Positions 32,611-44,499 of a stretch of 64,000 nt of DNA are shown here, piece after piece; position 1 is the stretch's first letter; the number at the start of each line of letters is the position of its first letter. The notes beneath the pieces were generated by a model. It made no database searches, was not told where the DNA came from, and saw only the letters and a list, made by a program, of their open reading frames with translations. The stretch is from Pieris napi (lineage: Eukaryota; Arthropoda; Insecta; Lepidoptera; Pieridae), in NCBI RefSeq assembly GCF_905475465.1, contig NC_062238.1, positions 1,778,501-1,842,500 on the forward strand, read 5' to 3'. Position numbers and translations under genes: made by a program.

Positions 32611-34296
32611 AACAATTTGTCTCAAGATTACGGCTATTGAGAATATAGCGCGTTACTCCAGCTAAATTGTGCATAGTTGTAAAACTCTGTGCACATTACA
32701 TTGTCATAACAAAGAATTAACATGTTAAATACAATGTCTGTAAACGGTAATACAAACTTTTTATTACTAGAACGAATGGTAGCACTAAAGTGTTCTAAGC
32801 GTATTTGAAATTACTATTTCACTTTATGGAACATGCGAAAACATTTAACAAAGTTCTAACATATAGTTTTTACGTGTTTTAATATAGGGGTAGAACTAGC
32901 AAAACTATCTTCATAATAGTTTTCAGTTTGCTGAATGTGAAATCTACAATAGATAATAATAATAAAGTATATTTACCTCTTCACAATATGCTGCAGACAT
33001 TGACCATCTTTGTGAGAGTCTCGTACCTGGTGGACTAAAGAAGTCTTGTGGTAACAGATCACCAGTCTTGCTTTCGTGGATAGAAAATATACAAAGAGAC
33101 GACTACATACAATGACAAACAAGCATGAGTTTCGATGTGTGAAAGAATTTAAAGTCTACCTCAAATGGCTATGGATAACTAATTTTCTGTTGCATCGTAA
33201 TCAAAGCTTTTATGAAATTAAGAAACGAGAGAAACAAAGTTATCTAGGACCTTCGGTATAACGCGCACATATCCCGTACTCGCCCCTGGAAGAACCTTTG
33301 TTTTAATATGACGATGTATACTATGATTTAGGAAATCGTCACGCGTCAAGTGATCAAAATCTAAAGCCATGGCACGTACATAGAAAATCATCACGCTTAT
33401 AAAACTACGCCTGAGTGAGCAATGTACAGCCGTGGCTCGTATAATGACAGTAAAGGTATTTTTAATTGTTGTCAAACTTATGTTCTCTAACTACACTATA
33501 AAGACACCTTGCTTTTAAATTTTTAAAGGAGTATAATTAAAGAAGTTGTATATTTTATGATCTTTATATTTAAGCATTACCTCAACAATATAAAGTAGCT
33601 TTTTTTAACAATTTTTCATATCATATAAGCATAAAAAAGTCAATTTGTATCGCAATTTATACAAAAGCAAAAGGTTGTGGCTATTTGTGGCCAATTTCAA
33701 ATGAAATGAAAAAACTTGAAAAATTGTAGTCAATAATTTACAACCCTTTGGGCGTTTTAACCCAAAAGTATTTTGGTTGACACAAAAAGTCCACAACACA
33801 CTAGATTCGTTTGTAACTTGTCAAATAAATTGCAACAATTTTGCCCAATAATATGTTTTCTTTGCTTTCTTATTTGTTGAAGCCCGATCAAAATGAATGC
33901 ATATTGCATCTAGAAGGATTATTACTTAAGTTAATTATTAGCAATTCAGATTCGTAATCGTATGATAAATGGAATTTTAATGACCTATGCTTAATCATTC
34001 GGACATTAAATTGTATCTGGGTTGCACTGTTTCTTAGATTTATAAGTTGATAATGTAAAATAAAACAAATTAATAATATTATGGAACAACAATCAAGTAG
34101 TCTACAACTATGGTAATGTCTGAAATAAAACTAATTTAATCATAACATTAACGTGTCCAGAAGGATATTTGGATTATACCAAACCTTTGTATGGAATTTT
34201 CAACACATAAATAAATTGGGTTTTTTCTATTATCAAATAGACGGTAGCTGTATACTGTATAGCCCCACATATGTTATTTTTATTTTTTTTATTTAC
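32611..34296. other. Intergenic, nothing recognised
   Basis: Small ORFs at 33076 (+), 33218 (-) and 33605 (-) lack protein-like features or splice context. Confidence 0.45.
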
Positions 34297-35085
34297 GAAT
34301 GTTAATAAATAAAAAATAAATCACTCATGAGGTCAATCAGGCAGAATCAGACCAACGGTTGACCCTAAGAATGACACGTTGGAACGTCCCCAGTTTGATC
34401 TTGTAAATGTCAGCAGATAGAAGCTGAAACAACACAAAGACAACATAATAAGGAGATTTATAATAATTATAAAAATAATATTACTAATTAATAGTCAATG
34501 ATCGAGTTAATGTAAATCATAATTTTTATTTATTTATTTAGAACTAGCTGGCCTGGCGAACATCGTACCGCCTAACAGTCGATTCTTTATTTTTTTTAAA
34601 TACTTATTCTGCTATTCGGGACACCGGTCTAACTAGTAAGATAAAAAAAAGAAAGTTGATAATACAAGAAATACATTATGTCAAAAAATAAAAATTTACC
34701 TTCCCGGAACCCCTCCACTAACACTTGAACTTTATGATATGGTATTAAAGTTCAAATTGCCTTTAAATATTATTACGAATATTTTGTATGGGAATATAGA
34801 AAAGTGTTGTTTTTAGACTTTTTCACTCATTTTTTTTTTAATTTTTATCTCCGTAAGAACCATCCTCGTACTTCAAAGAATATTATAAAAAAATAATCAG
34901 ACAAATCGGTCAAGCCGTTTTCATGTTATGTCGTGACAACGGAAAACGGGTTTAATTTTTATATATATAGATTCGTTGCAGTAATACAGAAATACAATAC
35001 AAAAAAATAAATAAATAAAAAGGAAAACTGGCGGCCTTCTGAGCGACATCTTCCAATGTGAGATATAAATTAGATAAGGTAAGCG
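34297..35085 (-). repeat. Repeat family K, split by a Helitron-like insertion
   Basis: 34340-34543 (ACCAACGGTTGACCCTAAGA, CCCCAGTTTGATCTTGTAAA) matches 42141-42650. After the insertion it resumes at 34972 (TTCGTTGCAGTAATACAGAA, GGCGGCCTTCTGAGCGACAT), matching 42640-42730 and, inverted, 18296-18415. Confidence 0.65.
34544..34971 (-). mobile_element. 428-bp Helitron-like element, copy 2
   Basis: Same length and ends as 29028-29455. It lies between A and T (GAA|...|TTC) inside repeat family K. The uninterrupted family-K copy near 42640 acts as an unoccupied site and shows no target duplication, as expected for Helitrons. Confidence 0.8.
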
Positions 35086-35708
35086 CAAGATAATTAAAGC
35101 ATAAGACATACAATTACTTAGACAAGACTAATGGAATAAAGCAAGGAAAATAAAGTTTCCCAAAGGAAAATTTAAAAAAAGTCATATAATTTCACAAGAA
35201 ATTACTTTATAATCCAGAAATTCAAACAACCATCAGTACATATCTTTTATTCCCTACTCTCACCCTATAAGATAAACCTTTTCTCCTGCCAATTGGATAT
35301 ATGATAATACTATTTTTTTAATGAACAGCTTTAAGTACTGAAAATGAATGAGGATGATATCAAATAAAATATCCATAGAGTTTAAGTGGCGTAGTTTTTC
35401 ATTGGTGTAACCGGCATTAAAGCTCAAAGTGGAGAGCTTCCACCCGAGAATGCGAATCCTGTCCCGCGGGAGGAAAACTAAGTGGAGATAATCCACTTTC
35501 AGACATGAACCTTATTTTAACTAGAAATTACTGAGAAACATTATGAACTTATACATGTAATAAATCTGTGGAAATTCTTTAATACAGATAGAAAAAGATT
35601 TTATTAGAAAAGGTTATTGAAACATATTACAAGGGCGCTTAAATAGTGTCAAAAATATGATGCACTAAATATTAATAGATTATGTCATCCAAATTACGTT
35701 GGTAATTG
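35086..35708. other. Intergenic, nothing recognised
   Basis: The 78-codon minus-strand ORF at 35260-35496 has no recognisable domain. Confidence 0.45.
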
Positions 35709-35872
35709 TATAGAATAGATAGTGCTAGTCTCATCCCTGAGGTCGTAGGTTCGATCCCCAGCTGTGCACCAATGGACTTTCTATGTGCGCATTTAACATT
35801 TGCTCGAACGGTGAAGGAAAACATCGTAAGTGGCTTGCCCCAAAAAGGTTGTAGTGCCACTGAGTTTTTTTT
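35709..35872 (+). mobile_element. Main-family SINE, internally shortened
   Basis: Contains CATCCCTGAGGTCGTAGGTT, the B box GTTCGATCCCC, TGTGCGCATTTAACATTTGC, GGTGAAGGAAAACATCG and the 3' end GGTTGTAGTGCCACTGAG. The middle is deleted. Confidence 0.78.
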
Positions 35873-36040
35873 GTATAAAATTATCTACTCTTATATTATA
35901 AATACTGTTTGCATTGAATATGCTCCAAAACTACAGGAATCATTTGTCCTTTTCTTTCACTATTAAAACCCTACGTTATCCCTGATAGTAGAATAGTTTG
36001 AAAAATAGTTATGGGTGGGTATGTATGAAAACTTCCATAA

Positions 36041-37043
36041 CACGTTCACTGCGTAACAGGCCGATATCAGCCTGCCGCGGTATTTCCGCTGGTGCGGACG
36101 AAGAAATCTATGTCCCTCTCTCTGGTGCGTAACGATTATCTCAGGTATTTGTAAAAATTCGACAGGGACAAATATATATTTCATCTTGCGGTCAAAATTG
36201 TAGGTTTTCCCCATCAAAACATAACGGCAGGCTTTTATCGACCTACCACGCACTGACGCTGCTTTGCATCCGCTGAGTGCGGCAGTGGGCCTATTTCAGC
36301 CCGCCCACCCAACAGGCAGCTGGCGACCCGATACCGCACAGAGCGCGCGCCCGACCAGTTAGTGTTGTGCTATCTAACTGATCTAACATAGCGTTCGATA
36401 TTATCAACGATGGCAAGCAATACAAGAAAAATACAAATTTTGGAAAAATAGAGTAATTCGCCTTGCAGTTATTGACAGTGATAGTGACAGCAGTGAAGAA
36501 ATAGTTTCCACTAAGAAAAATAAAAAGTATTTCTGTTTCCAAGACAGGCATACATAAGTAAATAAATAAATTTTTCAGTTCCTTTAGTAGTAAATGTAAA
36601 TTTACGATTAATTTAACTTGACGATTCAAAAGTGTACTTGGTTACCCACTTGAATAAAGATATTTTGAGTTTGAGTTTGAGTTGAGTTTACGATAATTCT
36701 GTTTTATTTTCGATATTTCTCTGTCCCATCACTACTAAAAATATATTCTAGTGCGGTTCAGGTCGATATCGGCCTGCCGCTTTTCCTGCTTTATTTCTCA
36801 TTTCCTGTTTGCCAGATCCCGGGGCGAATCAAACCTAAGGAAGTTGGGTTCAAGGTCATTCTAACAATATAAAAAAAAATGTATACATTATGTTTCCACA
36901 AAGTTATAGCAATTTAATCTATCCTAGTGCTGTTGGGTCTAGAAAGACCTGCCACGCACCGGCGGAAATATCATTGGGGGCGCATTTTGGCCCGCCGCCG
37001 CACCTGATGAAAAATTATTATTTTACTTGCCGCAGTGAACGTG
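36041..37043. mobile_element. Degenerate piggyBac-like element (internal-deletion derivative)
   Basis: Ends CACGTTCACTGCG (36041) and CGCAGTGAACGTG (37043) are perfect inverted repeats, flanked on both sides by ATAA (36037-36040 and 37044-37047). Subterminal GTATTTCCGCTGGTGCG near 36083 is repeated inverted near 36955. Inside, a short frame from the ATG near 36410 (MASNTRKIQILEK, then stop) and the acidic DSDSDSSEE near 36472-36500 look like the N-terminus of a piggyBac-type transposase. The catalytic part is absent. A LINE family A end has inserted at ~36590. Confidence 0.6.
36590..36690 (+). repeat. LINE family A 3' end fragment
   Basis: AAATTTACGATTAATTTAAC, CCCACTTGAATAAAGATATT and a (GAGTTT)n tail. 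This is the exact inverse of 8935-9020. Confidence 0.72.
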
Positions 37044-37047
37044 ATAA

Positions 37048-37689
37048 TTTACCGCAAGATGCACACCGATAATCCTGCGGAAACTATGGACACTAGAGCA
37101 TAGTGATGTACTACAGTTTTACAGATGGTACAAAAGTCCAAAAGTCCGCGATACCATATAACTAAGAAAAAATATTCTTTTGCGTTTAATAGTCCATTTA
37201 CCGAGATAAGCTTTAGAGTTTAGGCTATAGAACATCGTGCTACAACATCGTGCTGAAATATAAGAGGGTGAAACTACGCAGCACTACTATTTTATAATAC
37301 TATACTAAATTTCGTAGTATGTATCTTTCTATACCCTTAAAATCTCCCACTTGTATACCCTTAAAACTTTCGTTAAGTATGTATCTTTCTGTCAAATAGA
37401 ACTTGCGCTGTGAAAAATAAAGAGAGTAGTTAAAACTGTGCAATCGATTTCGTTTTTATAACGGGAGAAAATGTTTTATAGTATACAGCAAATGTAATAG
37501 CGTATTCAGACGATGCAAATAACATTTAAATTGTAGTCTTTGATATTTATAATTCCACTTCAGTTGTAGCGGACAATCGGCGAATTCCTAGAAAGCTTTG
37601 AGAGTTTAATAACTAATTGCTTGTTATCTTTAATGTTATTCATTGCGAATTTTCTTTGATAAACTTTAACTAAATTAATAACAGTATTA
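37048..37689. other. Intergenic, nothing recognised
   Basis: A short imperfect direct repeat of TATGTATCTTTCT with ACCCTTAAAA lies at ~37316-37395. Otherwise nothing recognised. Confidence 0.45.
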
Positions 37690-38060
37690 AATTCGTATCT
37701 GACAGTGTGTCTAAGCTGATGGCGTCCGGAATGATGTCGAGAGCCGGGAAAATTACGGGACACTGTCTCTTTAACAAACATTTCTTTGTCCTTGACGCGA
37801 CAGATACTCCCTCCTGCAGAGGCTGTTTCAGCGCAGGGGAATCAGTCACCCACGTAGTCCTGGAATGCGAGGCTGTGGCTTCCCAACAAATAGAAATCCT
37901 CGGAGCAGTGAGGTCGCTCCGTAAAGCCTGCGAAGTGCCCAGAAAACTTCTGAGCTTCTGGAAGGACCTATGCTAGCTTATTAGCTAGGAATTTACGGAC
38001 GAAATGGGCGTTTAAGTGTGGAAACTGATTACATACTACATCTACTACAACGGTACCCAG
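37690..38060 (+). pseudogene. LINE C-terminus with zinc-knuckle-like motif
   Basis: The frame around 37707-37976 reads KITGHCLFNKHFFV, then CRGCFSAGESVTHVVLEC. This gives C-x2-C-x8-H-x4-C, the motif that follows the RNase H region in R1/I/Jockey-like non-LTR elements. Both 5' and 3' coding parts are missing. Confidence 0.75.
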
Positions 38061-38199
38061 TTAGGAAGTTAGTATTGTTTCTAAAACACCGTGGGTGTTT
38101 CAAAAGTCACGTGAGATCTCACGATGTTTCGTTCGACATATCCTATTGTCCTTGAATGAAGAGTATATTCGGTCTAGTTTCTAGTTATAGTTTAGTTCA

Positions 38200-38545
38200 G
38201 AGGAGTTGTTCGGTCTAATACCTGCAGCTGAGTTTCATTATCGGACGTCGAGGCAAAACACAAAATACCATCCGTATCACCTCGACGTCCGTCGTTCTAC
38301 AACTAAGCGTTTTCTAAGGCAGTTTTTGCCACGCACCACCACTATGTGGACCCAGCTGCCCACTGAAGGATTTTCGAACTAATTCGATTTAGGGTCCTTC
38401 AAGAAAAGAGCGTACCAATTCTTGAAAGGCCGGCAACGCACTTGCGAGCCTTCTGGCAATGTGAATGTCCATGGCGGCGATATCACTTATCATCAGGTGA
38501 GCCTCATGCCTGTTTGTCTCCTATTACATAAAACAAAAGTTATAA
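38200..38545 (+). repeat. LINE family B 3' end, longest copy
   Basis: From GCAGCTGAGTTTCATTATCG through CCTCGACGTCCGTCG, GCCACGCACCACCACTATGT, GGGTCCTTCAAGAAAAGAGC and GGCCGGCAACGCACTTGCGA to ATTACATAAAAC. It matches 44741-45010 and, inverted, 61829-62127. Confidence 0.8.
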
Positions 38546-39219
38546 ACTTTTTATGAAACCACAATAGATATTACACATTTTCATTACACATGCCATCTGG
38601 CATGGGTAATCTCTTTCCAATCGCTATTTTTACTATAAGAAATAATCCTTCCTTAAATCTATAAAATATATTTTATTATATACCTAAGAAGAGACAAGGA
38701 TAACGAAATTATACTTATTGATAATATGTTTTTGTATTGAATTTTGTCTTTGAACTTAATTTTCGCGCTCGCACCTTCCGCTAGCAATCCTAGGTATTCC
38801 GAAAAACGAAGACTAACTTACTGGAAGCTTAGTTAATTTCTAGAAGTTGCGAGACGTAAGAAGAAAATAGAAAAAATCGATTTGAATGCTGTTACTACCT
38901 GCTTTTGTTTACATATATACAAAATGATATCTATATAATCTCACTATGAACGATTTCATTGTACTCAGATGAAATTCATTGCATTATTCGTAAGGACGCA
39001 ATCGCCTATAAAATTGTCTCCCAATAATATGGAACTCATTCTCATGGAAGACAAACGAAACAATGACACGTTTCGCTTAATTGGTCAAACAGAACGGATA
39101 TTTAAATGGAACAGATATAGATAGTCAATCTACAATAATAAAAAATAGTGGTTGATCGTATTTTTGTATTTTGTATCATAAAACAATAAAAACAAAAAAA
39201 ATCGAAATAATAAAAACAA
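38546..39219. other. Intergenic, nothing recognised
   Basis: No supportable feature. Confidence 0.45.
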
Positions 39220-39380
39220 AAATTGGGGGTGGACACCCCTTATCACGTAGGGGTTTGAAAGAGAGATAGTAGCCGATTCTCAGACTTACTGAATATGCAT
39301 AAGAAATTTCATAAGAATCGGACGAGCTGTTTCGGAGGAGTATGGAATTGTGATACGAGAATTATTGTGATATTAGATTA
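39220..39380 (-). mobile_element. Helitron-like element fragment
   Basis: GGGGGTGGACACCCCTTATC, AGACTTACTGAATATGCATA and GAGGAGTATGGAATTGTGAT match the copy at 17-286 in the same orientation. The 3' (CTAG) part is lost. Confidence 0.6.
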
Positions 39381-40614
39381 ATAACATGTTCGTAAAGAAA
39401 TCATGAATATTTAAGAACAAAATCGCTTAGAAAAAGCGTTCATAAAATCCTACACAGCTTGATTTCAATAGATCTCAAAGAACTAATTCATATAAACGAT
39501 GGTAAGATATATTATCTGCAGTATTTCCGATGGACATTGCAGTCTGCGATTGGCGCTACCGATAAGACTTGGCACTGAACAATTTTACCTTTTAGTTATA
39601 AACCTTTAAGTATATTAAAAATCAATTCGTATTTTCATTTGTTTTTTATCGTATGCAATGATTATGTTAGTATTTCCGAACCAATTGATATTGATGGTAT
39701 TGGGAATACTTAGTAGTGGTAGACCACTGCAAGCTCTCTGGCATTACATTGTATGAGTTGTAACACTTAACGTCGGATAAGCCTCCTACGCATTTACTTC
39801 TTATTATAGAATACATAAATTTGTTGCTGGTTGTAGATAGGAAATTTAAAATTAACGCGTTTATATATACGGTGACATTCATATATTTGTTTCAAAACTG
39901 AATACATTTTTTAAAGCAGACCAAAGAGATTGAACTTCACACTACAGCTATGAAACACAAATTTCTGAAGGCTATTTCTAAAAAGACATCAAATATTACC
40001 CAACTAGAACTTTTAATTGGAAAATTAAATTGTTGTTTTTAGATTTTTCTTTAATTATTATTTATGATTCCCACTGTTAAAACCTTTCCTAAGCATCCAC
40101 AAATATTTTAAGATACTAAGTAAAATCGAATTGTATGGCTGGACATTCATGAAACATAAATTTGTGAAGGAATAAATAAATGAGAACAAAGTGACACCTT
40201 TTTATTTCTAAAAAGACAAAAGAGATCAAAAATTGGAAATTTTCAATGTCGTTTTTAGTATTATATATTTCAAGAGTTATTTACCCAAATCCAATAAGCC
40301 ATTCCCGAGTTTTAGCTAGACAAACGAACAGCAATTAATTTATATCTTAAGTCTAGAAACCATTATATATTATACATAACGGAACAATTCAATAGATTGG
40401 AGTTTATCGAATTTCTGTTATCCGGCTTACTCAACTAGAATTTCAAATCTGATCGCGATTGCTTCACAAATACTTTATTCTGATCACACACAGCTAATAC
40501 AATTAATAATATGTCTCTAAATTTAAAAACATATATCGTGGCATGTGGAATCTAATCCAAGTTGGTGAGAATACAAAACAAAACAGGGATGGTGACTGGT
40601 CGTACTTGAATTCG
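39381..40614. other. Intergenic, nothing recognised
   Basis: Two loosely similar stretches (39900-40060 and 40130-40290, both with ATGAAACA(C/T)AAATTT(C/G)TGAAGG and TTTCTAAAAAGACA) suggest an old local duplication. Confidence 0.4.
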
Positions 40615-41010
40615 TGTACCGCATACTTGTTAGTTTTGACTATGTATTTGCGTGTTGTTCCCACGAGAATGTAAGTGCGTGCTCCTATTTCACCATGCCT
40701 CCTGCTGATAGAGGACAAATCTCTGTTTTAAATTTATTTTATTATTAATTAGTTAAGATGTCATGTGGAATATGTTGTAATGGTTGCAGCTCATTACACA
40801 CGTTGTGTAAAACAAAAAACTTAGCGATTAAAAAGAGTGGCGGAGAGTGTATTGCGAGTTCTTCTCTTCCGTTCTACGCCCTTGATTTGAGAACTGGCAG
40901 TAAATATAAAATTAGAATTAGCATTTAATATATTTCTTTTTTACGTTCATAAGTGTACATTGTGTTACCAATATGAATAAATGATTTTGAATTGAATTGA
41001 ATTGAAAAAG
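40615..41010 (+). repeat. LINE family A 3' end
   Basis: Full-length family-A 3' region from GACTATGTATTTGCGTGTTG to ATGAATAAATGATTTTGAAT. Confidence 0.8.
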
Positions 41011-41165
41011 AAAAGAGAACGACAAACGCACGTCATGAGTAATCATTTCGTGTCTACGTGTATTTACGTATTGTTGTACTTGTACATACAACAATACTGT
41101 ACGTTTCGTCTTTTCTTTTTCGTATTTTAACTTTAATTATAGTACTCGAATAAAGGCATTTATTT
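41011..41165 (+). repeat. Extra tail shared with the 60956 copy
   Basis: AAAAAGAAAAGAGAACGACA, ACGTCATGAGTAATCAT and TACGTTTCGTCTTTTC follow the LINE end directly. They recur after the copy at 60683-60955. An AATAAA lies near 41150. Confidence 0.7.
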
Positions 41166-41725
41166 ATTTACTTACTTTTAAGGTTTTTTCATGTTTTTAT
41201 TTTTTTTCCATCCAGGACAATAATTCATCGTTACAACCCTATGTACTGGCATTGATATCTTATACAGCTTATTTATTATTATTATTAATTTAAAATATTA
41301 AAATAATTGCAGTAGTAGTTCATAATGCAAAGAACAATGAATAATACCGATGGAATATTTTTAATACAATATCCATTATCATAATAAATTCTATAGAGAA
41401 AAATTATTCGCGTCAAGAAATATTTCATTGTATGGTGTCGCGTTCTTTGTTGCATTCGTTATTCTTCGAACAATTTTCTTGATTACTGAGTCATTAGACT
41501 GTAATTTTCAATGTTTTGATATAAATTACGTTTCCTTCTGTTTATAATTATGGTGATGTAATCGTTTTATTGAGATGGAAAAGTTTTCGATTAATGCTTC
41601 AATTAAACATGTATGGTCCAATCTTAAATTTATAATCTTATTAATGACAGTTATGCACAACTTTATGATAATACTGAAATTTCAATAGACTCTTATCATA
41701 TTATTGAGTGGAGAGCACAACCTAG
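41166..41725. other. Intergenic, nothing recognised
   Basis: No supportable feature. Confidence 0.45.
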
Positions 41726-41733
41726 GTCTAGAC

Positions 41734-42140
41734 CAGTGATTCCCAAAGTGGTCTATATCGACCCCTAGGGGTCTATGACAACCTGCAAGGGGTCTACGTC
41801 AGCAAAAAAAATTTTGAGGGTCCATGAAATGAAAATGGGGGTCCACGATAGTGGATCTCAACACATACACTGATAGTACCAATTTACTTACATCATACTA
41901 TCTTATAATATCAAAACATAAACATTACAAACAGATACAAAATTTTATTTTGAGTAGTTTTAATTTAAATTCAATTAATAAATGTATAAATTAACATGTG
42001 TAAACACTTTAAGTTTTTAACACTAAACTTCACTATAGTTAGAAATTTACAGGAAATCAATATCAGGTAAGTAGGGGGTCTACCCAACACGGAAAAACAT
42101 GGCAAGAGTTCTACGACACAAAAAAGTTTGGGGAACTCTG
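41734..42140. mobile_element. hAT-type non-autonomous DNA transposon
   Basis: 407 bp with ends CAGTGATTCCCAAAGTGG and (complement of the right end) CAGAGTTCCCCAAACTTTT. These are typical of hAT terminal repeats. It is flanked by the 8-bp duplication GTCTAGAC at 41726-41733 and 42141-42148. It lies in repeat family K, whose copy at ~34350 is unoccupied. No transposase. Confidence 0.9.
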
Positions 42141-42148
42141 GTCTAGAC

Positions 42149-42730
42149 TAACGGTTGACCCTACAAACAACAGTCTGGAACAGGCCCCAGTTTGATCTCG
42201 TGAATGTCGCCGGCAGAAATTAACTGCAAGAAACCAACATTAAAAGGAGATTGAAGATGGGATTTACTATAAAAAACAATTATGACTAAATGTTAGTAAT
42301 ATAATAATTAACACTATTAACATAAATCTAGTTTGTTTTTTAATTTTAATGCTTAAATTATTCTATCTTTATCATTGTAATGTTTCTCACTAAATGTTGT
42401 GCAAACTTGTTATTGATTCACTTGCATGTATCTTGTTTTTCTATGTCATGTGTTCTCTGTAAGTATTTGTATGTGTTTCGTTAGTGTGCCTTTTAAAATA
42501 AAAAATAAAAAAATAAATTTATCACTTACTAATACTACTAATAAAACAGTGAAATGAGTTAAACAGAATTAGTTGTAAAATATTAATAATTAATAGTGAA
42601 TGGTCGAGTAAATGTAAATCATAAATCATTATTTATTTACACTTCCCTGCAGTTATACAGAAATACAGTACAATTAAATAAAAATCCGACCTTATCGCTT
42701 TTGAGCGATTTCTAAAGATATACAATTACT
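42149..42730 (-). repeat. Repeat family K
   Basis: ACGGTTGACCCTACAAACAA, CCCCAGTTTGATCTCGTGAA and, further on, CTGCAGTTATACAGAAATAC with CTTATCGCTTTTGAGCGATT. It matches the 34297-35085 copy. Confidence 0.62.
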
Positions 42731-42885
42731 TAGAAAAAAAAAAATGGAACAAAACAAAGAAATTAAAACGTATGAAGACAGTGAAAGGGACAATAAAAAG
42801 GACACACGAGAAAGAAAAGTTTAGTATGTATCTGTTAAAGAAGTTCTATTTAGAAGTTTTTCCCCAGCGGAGTTAGTAATCTCAT

Positions 42886-42931
42886 AAATAATACAATATA
42901 GGTTACAAAAGAAACCTATATTGTATTATTT
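42886..42931. repeat. Perfect 19-21-bp hairpin, 8-nt loop
   Basis: AAATAATACAATATAGGTT at 42886-42904 is followed by loop ACAAAAGA and its exact complement at 42913-42931. It is AT-rich; a microRNA precursor is not supported because the stem is too short. Confidence 0.75.
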
Positions 42932-42939
42932 ATTTTAAG

Positions 42940-43726
42940 TGTCTAAAAAAAATTCAACGAACCAAGGCCTACGTCTTAACATCGGTCAATAACTGAAATG
43001 TGCTGCTATTTCGTAACATGAATTCAAAGCAGGCCAACGTAATGGTCACGTGGCCTAGCGGAGACGTGACTACATAAACCTCGTTCATAAATGGAAACGT
43101 ATTGTAGAAGGAAAATACGTAGGATGTCCAGTCCGGATTATTTTAATAAAAAACCTAAGAATCTTAAGGCGGATATAATTTTAAGTCAATTTGATTATGA
43201 ATCCAACTGTGCTGAATTAAGTATATAATGACCAAAGTTGTTCTTTACTTGATACGCTTGAGCTATTTCCTTTGTGTATAAAATAAGTTTATACATATTT
43301 AACTTAAAAAAAAGAACGATTTAATCATTTAATCAAAATGGCTGCGATGTATTGTCACGTCAATCTCATTCTTAAGACCACAGATTACACAACCAAAAAA
43401 CAAAATAATCTTTTGAAATGTAATCAATATAAAAGTCCACGGATTCCCTTCACAGTATCACTCCGAGCGGAGTGTTATTTGTATACATAGTGATGTGAAG
43501 TGTTTACAAAACTGAATAGCGATTGAAACAGAATAGTTTCGATATGTTTGTATTCCATTTCATATAATACTTTGAAAGCATTTTCTAAAATAAACAGTCT
43601 TTACAAAACAAATTCAAATATTGTTGTGTTTTTTCAAAGGTTTTATTAGAAATATGCACAGAATGCAAACGTATGATTTTTAAAAAGTCAAAATCCATAA
43701 TTCATATAGGTAAATGTACACTTATA
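42940..43726. other. Intergenic, nothing recognised
   Basis: No supportable feature. Confidence 0.45.
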
Positions 43727-43870
43727 TACTGCCAGTTCTCAAATCAAGGGCGTTGAACGAAAGAGAAGAACTGCTGATAAACTCTCCGCCACTCTTTTTA
43801 ATCGCCAAATTTTGTAAAGAACTGCAACCATTACACGATGTTCCACATGACATCTTAAGTAATAAATAAT
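43727..43870 (-). repeat. LINE family A 3' end fragment
   Basis: ACTGCCAGTTCTCAAATCAA, TCTCCGCCACTCTTTTTAAT and CAACCATTACACGATGTTCC are the inverse of family-A phrases. Confidence 0.7.
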
Positions 43871-43929
43871 AATAAAAAATAAATTAAAGAGAAGTAAATA
43901 TAATAATTTATGTTAACTGTATCGATAAT

Positions 43930-44090
43930 ACCCAGTAAACCGAGGCTGCGTTGGTGGGAGGAGTTGTCAAGGACCTTGAAACAACAGTTTGACGCGGGAA
44001 GCACTGGATAGATTGCGCTGGTGAAGTAAACTTGACGAGGCTAAGGCATACAAGGAGTTGTATAGCCATTGATGATGATGAACTTTAAAA
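43930..44090 (+). repeat. RTE-type LINE 3' end
   Basis: CCGAGGCTGCGTTGGTGGGA (R-L-R-W-W-E-E frame), GACGAGGCTAAGGCATACAA and a (GAT)n tail at 44070-44088. This is the extreme C-terminus and simple-repeat tail of an RTE-like LINE, distinct from 13338-13786. Confidence 0.65.
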
Positions 44091-44499
44091 CATATATCAC
44101 TGGCTTTTGCTTTCTTGAATTTTTTAAACGGGTTTAAATCATAAATATCAGTTACGAGTAATATGTATAATTATAATCCTTCATTATGGATAACTTAATC
44201 TACGACTCTGAGTACAGCATACTTGTCAACAGTATAAGAGATTTTCTTGCTTAAATAGTATTAAGCTTTCCTTAATGACAGCTTAACTGATACAAGCTTC
44301 AGCATTGTCTTACGTCAACAGGCACTTAGAAGATGAGCGTTTACGTAAATTTTTAAATGCTGCCTTTGAGAGCACTTGACACCAACTGACACCGCAAACG
44401 GACGATTAACCTTTATCACTTGTACCGTTCTACAGATTTACGGCTAATTGATAATTAAATACAGATGTTAAGATAGATAAAGGACAGTGTTGATTGCAG

